Shown here piece by piece: positions 26,915-34,987 of a stretch of 34,987 nucleotides of DNA (its first letter is position 1; each line of letters opens with the position of its first letter). The notes below the pieces were generated by a model. That model saw only the letters and a list, made by a program, of their open reading frames with translations. It did not search any database and was not told where the DNA came from. Origin of the DNA: Bacteroidales bacterium. GTDB taxonomy: Bacteria; Bacteroidota; Bacteroidia; Bacteroidales; UBA932. Position numbers and translations under genes: made by a program. The stretch spans positions 1-34,987 of the forward strand of contig JAGCUK010000010.1 of the NCBI GenBank assembly GCA_017962925.1, given 5' to 3'.

Positions 26915-28273
26915 ATGATGAAACTTAAGAATTTCATATTATGGGCCGTGGCAGCTATATTGGCTGTCGCGTGCTCCGACGAACTCGGATCCCGTGTGGA
27001 CCAGCACGCAAACGTCGGCATTCCTGTGCCGATTACAGTTAAAAGCGTGCAGAGCATTGCCGGCGGCGCCATCATCAAGGTCACAATCCCCGACGATCCC
27101 AGTCTGAAGGGTGTAGTGGCCGAATATGAGCGTGGCGGGCAGATAGTCAACACCAAGATTTCCCGCTATGTAGACAGCCTCACTGTCGAAGGGTATGCCG
27201 ACACCAAGTCACATAAAGTGACGCTCTACTCCTTCAACGTGAACGAAGAGCGCTCCACCGGCGTGGACGTGGATATCACCCCTCTGACCCCCGCCATCAT
27301 GGAGGCACAGTTTTCCGTAATCGAGTCTTTCGGCGGAGTGAAGGTGCACATCCAGAACAACAAGTCCAAGTCCGACCTTGCAATCTGCATACTTCGCGAC
27401 GAGGACCTCTCCGACCTCGGCAAGCCGCTCAACAAGATGAAGTGGGTGGAAGTTACCACCCTGTTCACCGCCAGCGAGGATATTTTCCTGTCCCGCCGCG
27501 GCATCGAGCCCAAGGAGGCCATTTTCGGAGTTTACCTCAGGGACCACTGGGGGAACATCTCCGACACCACCACCGCGGTGCTCACTCCTATCGTCGAGTC
27601 CAAGCTGGACACCGTCAAGGTGAACGGCTCTCTCTACTACAAGTTCAAGAATGCGAATATCGACGACGACAACTGCAAGACCCTGAACAACAGCAACTAT
27701 CCCGTGGAAGCCCTCTGGGATGGTTCCGGACTCAGTTCTATCCCTCACTTCTTCGTGAGCGAGGAATCCGGCCCGTCACCTGCATGGCTTACCATCGACC
27801 TCGGCAACATGGCCCGTATCAGCCGCATCACCACTCTGCCCCGTATCGGGTATGTGATTTATGGCGGCGGTGCCGTGCGCGACTATGAGTTCTGGGGAAC
27901 TCCCGGCGAGCTTCAGCCCGACGGCAGCTATGCCAAACCCCGCGGAGTGCCTATGGAGAGGACTGCGGACAACCCTTACGGCTTCGACACCACCGTGTGG
28001 TTCCCTATGGGGACCTTCACCCAGGCCAAGCCCTCCGGCTACCTGTCCAACGGCTTGCCCGGAGATATTACCGCGGAGGACACACAGGCCTTCAATGCCG
28101 GCAATGACTTCGAGCTCGATCCGGTCCAGTTCCCTCGATGCAACGATCCTATCCGCTACCTCAGGGTGGTGTTCGTGAACACTTTCACCACCTACGAGTA
28201 CGGTCACGAGACCAAGGTCACCCAGGTTCAGACGGGTGAAGTCACTCCTTTTGGCCAGCCTATCATTCAGTAA
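26915..28273 (+). CDS. DUF4959/DUF5126/DUF5000-type surface lipoprotein
   Basis: A 452-residue lipoprotein in the SusE-like position after susD, where surface glycan-binding proteins usually lie. The start is the ATG at 26915 (or 26918); both keep the signal FILWAVAAILAVAC, and an earlier TTG at 26891 lies inside the susD stop region. Order by eye: a DUF4959-like FN3 domain (about 25-125, containing GGAIIKVTIPDDPSLKGVVA), a DUF5126-like domain (about 126-225, FGVYLRDHWGNISDTT), and a DUF5000-like domain to the end resembling discoidin/F5-8C folds (LWDGSGLSSIPHFF, AWLTIDLGNMARISRITTLP, YLRVVFVNTFTTYEYG). It probably helps capture the glycan; no enzyme motif is visible. Domain names rest on recalled patterns. 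Confidence 0.85.
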   Translation: MMKLKNFILWAVAAILAVACSDELGSRVDQHANVGIPVPITVKSVQSIAGGAIIKVTIPDDPSLKGVVAEYERGGQIVNTKISRYVDSLTVEGYADTKSHKVTLYSFNVNEERSTGVDVDITPLTPAIMEAQFSVIESFGGVKVHIQNNKSKSDLAICILRDEDLSDLGKPLNKMKWVEVTTLFTASEDIFLSRRGIEPKEAIFGVYLRDHWGNISDTTTAVLTPIVESKLDTVKVNGSLYYKFKNANIDDDNCKTLNNSNYPVEALWDGSGLSSIPHFFVSEESGPSPAWLTIDLGNMARISRITTLPRIGYVIYGGGAVRDYEFWGTPGELQPDGSYAKPRGVPMERTADNPYGFDTTVWFPMGTFTQAKPSGYLSNGLPGDITAEDTQAFNAGNDFELDPVQFPRCNDPIRYLRVVFVNTFTTYEYGHETKVTQVQTGEVTPFGQPIIQ

Positions 28274-28292
28274 ACTCTAAAACAGATTCAAG

Positions 28293-29480
28293 ATGAAAAA
28301 GATATACCTTATTCTTATTTCGGTTCTGGCTCTGGCGGCCGCTTCCTGCGCAAAACAGGACACGGTCTATAAAGAGTTTATCAAGGACGGCGGTCTGATC
28401 TATCCGGCCAAGCCCCTGAATATCACCGCAGAGCGTGGATATCAGCGAATTGTGCTCAAGTGGGACCTCCCCATGGATCCTTCCATCCGCACCGCCAAGC
28501 TCTTCTGGGACAGCCGTACCCAGAGCATGGACTTCGACTATTCTGCCTACCCCAGCGGAAAGGTCAGCGTAGTGATTCCCGACCTGGAAGACAGGTCCTA
28601 CACCTTCGAAGTCATCAATTACGACTCCAGCGAGAACGCTTCGCTTGCCGCCGAGATCACCTCATCTCCCTTCGGAGAGAGCTGGCTCGTATCGCACGCG
28701 TAACGTTCCATCAAGTTCTCGGAAATGGAAGGGACCTCCGCCAGGATCACCCTTGGCAAACCTACCGATGAGATAGTCAAAACCAGGTTCCGTTACACCA
28801 CCACTTCCGGCCAGACGGTCGAAAAGGATTTCCCCGCAACCGAGGGCATAGTCTATCTGCCGAATGCAGAGAAGTGGAAGTATTACGAATACAAGTCGGC
28901 CTACTGTTCCGCCAGCGGAATCGACACCGTGTGGGTGTCCAACTGGATGCGCTCCCCGAGCCCCATTGCCACGAACGTAGATTCCAAGACTGCAACGGTT
29001 ACCGTGACCGAGAACCAGGTGCGTGATGCATTCAAGCCCGAGCTCATTCTCGACGGCATCAAGGACAGCGGCTCCAGCCGTTGGTACAGTTCCAATGTGG
29101 CTGCATATCGCGGAATCTTTCCCAAGATCGTGCTTATCGATACCAAGCTCAATGGCGACAACGCGCAGACCTTCAACCACATAGTGTTCTATGAAGATCC
29201 CGATCCCGATGGCCAGACTCGCCGCTACATCCGTTCTGTCAACGTGTACGTAGGCGACACCAAGTTCAATACCGAGGATGCAAACTTCCTCCGCACTTTC
29301 GGTGATCCCGTGGTTTCCACGTCGCTCAATCAGCTTCAGCCCGTGCAGGATTTTACCTTCGAAACTCCCAAGCGCGGTCGTTACATCGCTATTGTGTTCC
29401 GCAATTCCTACAACTCTTCCGGTTTTATCGACCTTTGGGAGTTCGAAGCCTTTGGCTATGTAGCTAAAAATGCAAACTAA
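28293..29480 (+). pseudogene. DUF4998 / discoidin-like surface lipoprotein, interrupted by an in-frame TAA
   Basis: The gene starts MKKIYLILISVLALAAASC, a lipoprotein signal, then a DUF4998-like N-terminal region (YPAKPLNITAERGYQRIVLK, AKLFWDSRTQSMDFDY, DLEDRSYTFEVINYD). A TAA at 28701-28703 (codon 137) follows GESWLVSHA. The same frame then continues RSIKFSEMEGTSARITLGKP and reaches TAA at 29480, with an F5/8C-like C-terminal domain (LILDGIKDSGSSRWYSSN, GRYIAIVFRNSYNSSGFIDL). The full length would be 395 residues. No shift is needed, only one changed codon. The truncated 136-residue product would lack the presumed binding domain; an internal ATG at 28725 has no export signal. Either a real nonsense mutation or a sequence error. 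Neighbours are intact, 19 and 27 bases away. Confidence 0.83.
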
Positions 29481-29507
29481 TTTTCAACCACTTAAATATT
29501 AACATTT

Positions 29508-31454
29508 ATGAAGAAAAGTTTAATTCTGCTTTCGGCATTCGCAATGATGCTTATCTCTTCCTGCCAACCGGAAGAAATCGGCACTGTTGTCAGTCCGAAT
29601 GATCCGCCGGAGATGTCGGTCAAGAAGACTTCATTCTCTGTAGACTATGCAGCCGGCACTGTTTCCGTTCCTGTAGATGCAAACTACAAGTCCATCAGTG
29701 TCGTGATCGATGATGCCGCCAAGTCCTGGCTCTCTTTCAAAGAGACCAAGGCTGAGACCAAGGCTGAGACGAAGACCTATTCGGTAGTTCTCTCCTACAC
29801 CGCCAACCCAGTGGCAACACCTCGTCAGGGCAAAGCAACCATCAAGCTTGCCGCCCTGTCTCAGGAAGTTACGGTAGCGCAGGCTGCGGCTATCCCTACG
29901 ATCAAGCTTTCCCAGACCGAGCGTAGGATCAATCCTCGTGGTGAAACCTTCGGTATCACTGTAACGACTAACGACGAGTACACCGTTACCGCCCCTTCAT
30001 GGGCTTCTTTCGACAAAGAGAAGAGCGAGATCAAGGTTGAACTCAACGGCACTGGTGCAAAGCGTGAAGGTGAAATCGTCTTTGCCACCAAGGCTGATTC
30101 CAAAGTCAAGGCGACCCTTGCCATTTCACAGAAAGCGGCAAATGTCGATCCTGAACTCATCAACATCCTGACCATCGGCGAGGCCCGCGTGGACAGCACT
30201 AACGTTTATCTTTACAAGGTTCTGCAGAGCCTCGGCTACACCAAGATCCGCCTTGCCAACGTTCCTTTCGATGGCAAGACCCTTGCAGAGGTCAGCGCTG
30301 CCACAGCAGGCACTGATTCACTCGAGTGCAGCGTTCTTATTGATGGCAAGAATTTCATCAAGACCAAGATTACTGCTGCTGACGGACTCGCACCGGATGA
30401 TTGGGACGCCATTGTCATACAGCCTTCCTTCGAGTTTGCAGGAGACTATGACGGAGGTTCTATCGACAACCTTGTCAAGGCAATCCGCACTTACTGCGAA
30501 TTCACTCCTCTCTATTGGCATATGACCTGGGCCTACAAGAAGGGCGCTTCTGCCGCTGGCTTCAAGAACTATGGAGGCGATCAGATTGCAATGTACAACA
30601 GCATTGCAGCCGTTGCCGGCCTGGTTGCCGAGAATAAGGAGTTTGAAGGTGTCATCCCTGTCGGAACCCTCATCCAGAACATCCGCACCAGCTATGTCGA
30701 GGAGAATGTGCTCGTCGACGATACCGAGCTGAGCGTCAACATCGGCCGCCTTGCAGCTGCCTACATGTGGGCGCAGAGCATCACCGGAAAGAACCCCATT
30801 GCAGCTGCGACTCCTTTCGTGCCTTCCCTAAGGTATGATCCCGATTGTATCCCTGCAATGCAGGAGGCTTATGCAAATGCTCTCAAGACTCCTTTCGCTG
30901 TCACCGAGGCAACCCAGTTCCCTCCTTATACCCTCAACTTCCCCGAGGCAACTGCCAAGACTCTCATCGAGGGTGCAGGTTACAAGTATGAAGACTATGT
31001 GCAGGTTCCTTTCGTAGTCCTCCACTACGGCTTCTACAACTCTTCCAACGGAAATTATCTCACCTGCTCCGTGTTCAAGGGCTCCAATGACGGCAATATG
31101 AACAAGTTTGCTGCCACCCACATCCTTCCCAAGGCAGAGATTCCTAACGGAAGCCTCCTCGTGGTTGCAAGCGGATATCAGTATCGTCCTGAAGGTTGGG
31201 TAACTCTGGATACCAAGAATGACGGTGCCAGCGGTCATCCTTCACGTCCCGGCAATGTCAGCACCTCTGTGGTTGAGGTCAATGACACCTGGTGGGGCAC
31301 CTTCACCTACAGGGCATTCAACATCTCTCTCGTAAGCGGAACACCTACTGCCGCCCAGATGAAGGAGATTGGAACCAAGTTCGGTATCTTCCTTCCCAAG
31401 ACCGCCATTTCCGGTGGCCTGCAGGACTATGACAATGGCACATGGAACTGGTAA
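29508..31454 (+). CDS. BACON-domain lipoprotein with a degenerate DUF4886 (SGNH-like) domain
   Basis: A 648-residue lipoprotein (MKKSLILLSAFAMMLISSC then QPEEIG). Two BACON-like beta-sandwiches cover about 35-130 and 131-213 (TVAQAA ends the first, WASFDKEKSEI lies in the second); BACON domains are thought to hold the catalytic part away from the cell. The remainder aligns with DUF4886, a presumed SGNH hydrolase family: WDAIVIQPSFEFAGDYDGGS, FTPLYWHMTWAYKKG and NIGRLAAAYMWAQSITGKNP. The expected GNSFS nucleophile motif reads GEARVDS (G224-S230), with Ala226 at the Ser position, and the expected DGxHL motif reads DDTEL (D404-L408), with Glu407 at the His position. It may therefore bind rather than cleave glycan. 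A short ETKA repeat lies in the first BACON domain. Confidence 0.8.
   Translation: MKKSLILLSAFAMMLISSCQPEEIGTVVSPNDPPEMSVKKTSFSVDYAAGTVSVPVDANYKSISVVIDDAAKSWLSFKETKAETKAETKTYSVVLSYTANPVATPRQGKATIKLAALSQEVTVAQAAAIPTIKLSQTERRINPRGETFGITVTTNDEYTVTAPSWASFDKEKSEIKVELNGTGAKREGEIVFATKADSKVKATLAISQKAANVDPELINILTIGEARVDSTNVYLYKVLQSLGYTKIRLANVPFDGKTLAEVSAATAGTDSLECSVLIDGKNFIKTKITAADGLAPDDWDAIVIQPSFEFAGDYDGGSIDNLVKAIRTYCEFTPLYWHMTWAYKKGASAAGFKNYGGDQIAMYNSIAAVAGLVAENKEFEGVIPVGTLIQNIRTSYVEENVLVDDTELSVNIGRLAAAYMWAQSITGKNPIAAATPFVPSLRYDPDCIPAMQEAYANALKTPFAVTEATQFPPYTLNFPEATAKTLIEGAGYKYEDYVQVPFVVLHYGFYNSSNGNYLTCSVFKGSNDGNMNKFAATHILPKAEIPNGSLLVVASGYQYRPEGWVTLDTKNDGASGHPSRPGNVSTSVVEVNDTWWGTFTYRAFNISLVSGTPTAAQMKEIGTKFGIFLPKTAISGGLQDYDNGTWNW
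29742..29774 (+). repeat. 12-bp tandem repeat (ETKA) in the BACON lipoprotein
   Basis: GAGACCAAGGCT occurs twice in tandem, followed by GAGACGAAG, encoding ETKAETKAETK. It lies in a surface loop region between strands of the first BACON-like domain and keeps the frame at any copy number because the unit is 12 bases. Confidence 0.8.
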
Positions 31455-31475
31455 TGATAATGTCTAACAGCTAAA

Positions 31476-34172
31476 ATGAACGAGAATATGAAAAAGATAT
31501 ATTTGTTCCTTCTTGCAGCTGCAGGCATTTTTGCAGCAGCATCCTGCGCCCGCGTTGAAATTGCCGATCCTACCCAGGATCCCGCAGCTAACGGCGAGAC
31601 CACAACCCTGACCCTCTCCTTCGACCAAACCAAGACCGCTCTTGTCGATGGCAAGACCACTTGGGCAGAAGGAGACAAGATCCGTATCTATAACTCCGAC
31701 GCTAAATTCCACAACGACGTGACGGTTCCCGCCGAGGCAGTCGGCAAGGGCTCTTTCGATGTGGAAGTCAACCTCAAGGACTCCGTTTTCTTTGCAGTGT
31801 ATCCTATCGAGGCCGACAATGGCGTTTCCGGTGGAAAGGTCAATGTTGCACTTCCTTCCAACCCCGACGGACGTTTCGCAAGTGCAAACATCTGCGTGGC
31901 CGCAACCAAGACCAACACCCTTACATTCCAGAATGTGACCGCAGTTCTCAAGGTTACGATCACTTCCGGCAACGTCGTGGAAATCCTCCAGGTCAATGCC
32001 AAGAATGCCCTTGTGGGTAATCTTGCCGTTGAATTCGATGGAGAAGGCAAGATCACCACTACCCCTTCTTCCACTGGAAAATCTGCAACTGTGGCGGTCG
32101 GTGGTATCGACGGCGACTACTACATCCCCGTCATCCCCGGCACCTATGCCAAGGAGTTCTCCATCACAGCTCTCCGTGGCAACGGTGGTTATCAGAACAA
32201 GATTGCCGCTAGCGACAATGAGGTCAAGATCAACACTCTTTTCGACCTTGGCGTAATCGGCGACAATCTTACTACCGGTCTTGAGGGCGAAGGAACCCAG
32301 GATAAGCCTTTCCTTATCCGCAACCTCGGTGAGTGGACCGCTTTCACCGCTTCCGTCAACCTCGGCAAGAACTATTCCGGAGAGTATGTCAGCCTCGATA
32401 CCGACCTGACCGCCGAAGCTGTAATGACTCCTGTGGGTTACACCGACGATGACTCCGACTTCGCATTCGGCGGCACTTTCCTCGGCAACAATCACACTGT
32501 GAAGGTTGACCTCGACGGCGCCAACTGCAAGTCCAAAGAGAATGTGGCTCTCTTCGGTAACGTTACAAAGGGCGCCAGCATCTCCGACCTTACCGTAGAA
32601 GGAAAGGTGGTTTCCGAAGGCAATACCGTAGCAGGTATCGTCGGCTGGACCCGTGGCGTGGATGGTAACAAGGTTACCCTCGAGAACCTCACCAACAATG
32701 CTGAAGTTACCGCTCCCGTTGCCAATGTTGCCGGTGTTGTGGCTTATGCATACTACACCGACATCAAGAACTGTAAGAATACCGGAAAGATCACTTCCAC
32801 AGCTACTGCCGGATCCGGAATGTTCTTCCCTGCAGGCAACAACTACTCCGCTTCCGACTATAATAACGGTACCGGCGGTGTTGTTGGTTGGGCACAGAAC
32901 TCCACAATTACCGATTGCTCCAACACCGCGGACATCACCGGCTTCAACAAGATCGGTGGCGTTGCAGGCACAACCTACTGGACCGCAGTTACCAATGCCA
33001 CCAACTCCGGTAACATCACCGGAACCGGCTACTATGAAGGCAACAACATCGGTTCCCAGATGCAGTGCACCTTCGGTTCTGCAGCAGGCGGTGTCATCGG
33101 TTGGGTACATACCGCAGGCGCTATCAAGAACCTCAGCAACTCCGGTAACGTGGTCGGTAAGACCGGTATCGGCGGTGTCATTGGTTTCGCCAACTCCAGC
33201 CAGAGTGCAGCCCCTTCTTTCGAGAACCTGACCAACACTGGTAATGTGACCTCCAATGTGGATGGCACCGGCAAGAGCCATCCTCGTGGAATCGCTGGCT
33301 TCAATTCCGGAACCGGCGGTGTCTTCGGAACACTGATGAACTTTGCCGCACGCCAGACCAATCTGGTGATTGCAAAGAACACCGGCGACGTATTCTCACC
33401 TACCGTTAACACCGGTGGTATCATCGGCCTCCTTGCAGACCACGGTAATGCTACCAAGCCCAGCTACAAGCAGATCGATCAGTGCGTCAACGAAGGCAAC
33501 GTTACCGGCGGCCCTTACTGGGTAGGCGGTATCGTAGGCTACTGCTTCAGCCGTTACGTCGGTCGCCAGACCATCAAGAACTGCGTCAACCGCGGCAAGA
33601 TCACCGGCACCCGCGCAACGGGTAACGGAACCGTGGCAGGTGGTATCCTCGGCGGTATCGGTGCTAACGTCCAGACCTACAATACAACGAGTTACGATCA
33701 CCTTCAGATGTACAACAACTACAACGAAGGAGAGGTTGTCTATTCCTCCACCGAACTTACAGTTCCTTACGTCGGCGGTATTGCCGGTAACCTTCCTATC
33801 AAGACCGGTGCATTCCAGAACAACTACAACATCGGATTTGTGGGTCGTGCAGACCACGCAGAGCTTCCTGCAGCTGTTCTCGCATATGTTGGTGAACTTG
33901 TAGGCCGTCAGGATGCGAGCATCGTTCACTACAGCTACTATCCCAAGACAAATGTCGGCCCTGTCGGAACAAATGGTACTGCTGCCAGAACCGATACCGT
34001 CGTTGATTTCGACGCTGACGGTGTGCTGAGCGCAACGGTGACTGCAAACAACAAGCCTTGCCTCACCCTGATCGACGCCCTGAACGAGTGGCAGTACTAC
34101 TACTCCACCTCCGGTTACTTCAACTGGACTGGCCCTGCCGGACACCATGTCCACGACACCACCATGAACTAG
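31476..34172 (+). CDS. Fimbrillin-like / GLUG-repeat beta-solenoid lipoprotein
   Basis: An 898-residue lipoprotein. The signal MKKIYLFLLAAAGIFAAASC begins at the second ATG (31488); the first, at 31476, adds four residues and is equally possible. Residues about 40-270 resemble the N-terminal part of fimbrillin/Mfa-like proteins (SFDQTKTALVDGKTTWAEGD, then KIRIYN). From about 385 to 770 runs a chain of about eleven xGGVxG repeats (VAGIVGW, TGGVVGW, IGGVAGT, AGGVIGW, IGGVIGF, TGGIIGL, VGGIVGY, AGGILGG, VGGIAGN) alternating with NxGxIT segments (NTGKIT, NSGNIT, NEGNVT, NRGKIT). This is the GLUG pattern of beta-solenoids. The C-terminal ~120 residues are not recognised. It is the last gene of the second operon, just before a strong terminator. 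Probable surface adhesion or glycan-binding role. Confidence 0.82.
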   Translation: MNENMKKIYLFLLAAAGIFAAASCARVEIADPTQDPAANGETTTLTLSFDQTKTALVDGKTTWAEGDKIRIYNSDAKFHNDVTVPAEAVGKGSFDVEVNLKDSVFFAVYPIEADNGVSGGKVNVALPSNPDGRFASANICVAATKTNTLTFQNVTAVLKVTITSGNVVEILQVNAKNALVGNLAVEFDGEGKITTTPSSTGKSATVAVGGIDGDYYIPVIPGTYAKEFSITALRGNGGYQNKIAASDNEVKINTLFDLGVIGDNLTTGLEGEGTQDKPFLIRNLGEWTAFTASVNLGKNYSGEYVSLDTDLTAEAVMTPVGYTDDDSDFAFGGTFLGNNHTVKVDLDGANCKSKENVALFGNVTKGASISDLTVEGKVVSEGNTVAGIVGWTRGVDGNKVTLENLTNNAEVTAPVANVAGVVAYAYYTDIKNCKNTGKITSTATAGSGMFFPAGNNYSASDYNNGTGGVVGWAQNSTITDCSNTADITGFNKIGGVAGTTYWTAVTNATNSGNITGTGYYEGNNIGSQMQCTFGSAAGGVIGWVHTAGAIKNLSNSGNVVGKTGIGGVIGFANSSQSAAPSFENLTNTGNVTSNVDGTGKSHPRGIAGFNSGTGGVFGTLMNFAARQTNLVIAKNTGDVFSPTVNTGGIIGLLADHGNATKPSYKQIDQCVNEGNVTGGPYWVGGIVGYCFSRYVGRQTIKNCVNRGKITGTRATGNGTVAGGILGGIGANVQTYNTTSYDHLQMYNNYNEGEVVYSSTELTVPYVGGIAGNLPIKTGAFQNNYNIGFVGRADHAELPAAVLAYVGELVGRQDASIVHYSYYPKTNVGPVGTNGTAARTDTVVDFDADGVLSATVTANNKPCLTLIDALNEWQYYYSTSGYFNWTGPAGHHVHDTTMN

Positions 34173-34193
34173 ATCTGGTTAAACTTCATAATT

Positions 34194-34224
34194 GAAGTCG
34201 GCCCCGCGGGGCCGACTTCTTTTT
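34194..34224 (+). terminator. Rho-independent terminator of the second susC/susD operon
   Basis: GAAGTCGGCCCCG and CGGGGCCGACTTC form a perfect 26-base palindrome (34194-34219), directly followed by TTTTT. It begins 22 bases after the last stop of the plus-strand operon. On the minus strand no U-run follows the hairpin, so it is not an obvious terminator for the convergent GH127-like gene. Confidence 0.92.
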
Positions 34225-34263
34225 AAATTTACTATCTTTGTTCTTGTTATGAAAAAGCTGCCG

Positions 34264-34987
34264 CTATTCAATCTGCAGCCAGGTGGTGCGGTACTCCGTG
34301 CCTTCGGATTCAAAAGGATGAAGCAGGGCGATGGGCTTCAGCACAACCGGCCCTACCTGCAGCAGAGGCGTACTGCCATTCTCCAGTTTCGCACCGGCGA
34401 TTTCCTGCCGGCTGACTACCAGCGAATTAGGCTTTTCGAAAGTATCCGCGTGATTGCAGGCAAAGACCAGCGGTCCCGCGCTAAAGGTGACGTAGTGCCG
34501 GGTGAAACCGTTATACCAATTGGAGAAGTTGTATTCCTTCTTGCCGGCATTGCGGTACTCCCAAGCCTTCTCGAGGGTGCGGATCTCGAAGGGGAACTCG
34601 ATGCGCACGCGGTCCCCGGCCTTCCAGGAGTGCTTTATGCAGATATATCCGTTCTTGGCGCGAGCTTTGACCTCCGAGCCATTGACCTTCACGCTATAGG
34701 AGGATGCCCAGTCGGGCTGGTGAATGGCGAGGGTGAAGCTGCCGCCGCCGATCACATATTCCGCCGCGCCGGTGCGGGCATAATCCGCCACCTGCTCCAC
34801 GCGGACAGCCTTGCCGCGGACGCTGCCCTCGAACGAACCCTCGCATATCACATTCACGAAAAGCGTGGAGCCATCTACCTTATATATATAATTAGGTAGG
34901 TCCTCCAGCGCCACCATGCCGCTGGACCAGCAGCAGGCCCAATCCCCGCGGGGGGTCAGCTCGCCGTTGGTGCGCACGTAGTACTCC
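34264..34987 (-). CDS. GH127/DUF1680-family glycoside hydrolase, C-terminal part only
   Basis: The minus-strand frame is open to the right edge (upstream residues read EYYVRTNGEL) and ends at TAG 34266-34264, so the true start lies outside; at least 241 residues are seen. GH127-type enzymes, known as beta-L-arabinofuranosidases, use a zinc-bound cysteine nucleophile. The segment GDWACCWSSGMVALEDLPNY carries the Cys-Cys pair expected at that site. The beta-sandwich part follows: LFVNVICEGSF, GGGSFTLAIHQPDWASSYSV, VNGSEVKARAKNGYICIK, SWKAGDRVRIEFPF and FSAGPLVFACNHAD. The family assignment is good but substrate may differ from arabinose, as DUF1680 is broad. It is convergent with the plus-strand operon. 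Confidence 0.82.
   Translation of the reverse strand, partial: EYYVRTNGELTPRGDWACCWSSGMVALEDLPNYIYKVDGSTLFVNVICEGSFEGSVRGKAVRVEQVADYARTGAAEYVIGGGSFTLAIHQPDWASSYSVKVNGSEVKARAKNGYICIKHSWKAGDRVRIEFPFEIRTLEKAWEYRNAGKKEYNFSNWYNGFTRHYVTFSAGPLVFACNHADTFEKPNSLVVSRQEIAGAKLENGSTPLLQVGPVVLKPIALLHPFESEGTEYRTTWLQIE

Noticed and set aside
31464-33281. 605-codon minus-strand open frame opposite the GLUG gene
   Set aside because: Mirror of a Gly/Asn/Thr-rich repeat region. No export signal or domain seen.
34233-34240. Plus-strand TATCTTTG before an open frame starting at 34249
   Set aside because: No -33 box at the right distance, and the frame is antisense to the GH127-like coding sequence.

Overview
The window is a carbohydrate-utilisation region from a Bacteroidota genome, most likely order Bacteroidales, with GC above 50 % by eye. 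The evidence is two SusC/SusD outer-membrane glycan importer pairs, many lipoproteins with Bacteroidota-style lipoboxes, a type IX secretion (T9SS) type sorting domain, and promoters of the Bacteroides form TTTG-N20-TAnnTTTG. No tRNA, rRNA, CRISPR array, transposase, integrase or regulator gene was seen. Any sensor or anti-sigma control must lie outside the window.

Layout. Positions 1-4542 (minus strand) hold a promoter, a leader with an inverted repeat, susC-like and a susD-like gene cut by the left edge. Positions 4558-9092 (minus) hold two GH92 alpha-mannosidase genes joined by an ATGA overlap; the second one translated carries an in-frame TAG. Positions 9175-17359 (plus) hold four tightly packed genes: a DUF4988/calcineurin-like phosphoesterase lipoprotein, a GH29 alpha-L-fucosidase and two tandem glutaminase-A-like (DUF4965 type) proteins. 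Positions 17396-21714 (minus) hold an S8 protease and a sialate O-acetylesterase-like enzyme, also joined by an ATGA overlap. Positions 21728-34224 (plus) hold a promoter, a second susC/susD pair, two surface lipoproteins of SusE-position type (one broken by an in-frame TAA), a BACON/DUF4886-like lipoprotein without the expected catalytic residues, a GLUG-repeat beta-solenoid lipoprotein and a strong terminator. From 34264 to the right edge (minus) is the C-terminal part of a GH127/DUF1680-type gene.

How they may work together. Two importers flank enzymes for alpha-mannose, alpha-fucose, O-acetyl esters, peptide bonds and possibly phosphate esters. This set fits a decorated glycoprotein or N-glycan-like substrate, though it could also fit a fucosylated or phosphorylated mannan. 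The substrate is inferred from family membership. Domain calls were made by eye from recalled family motifs, without database searches.
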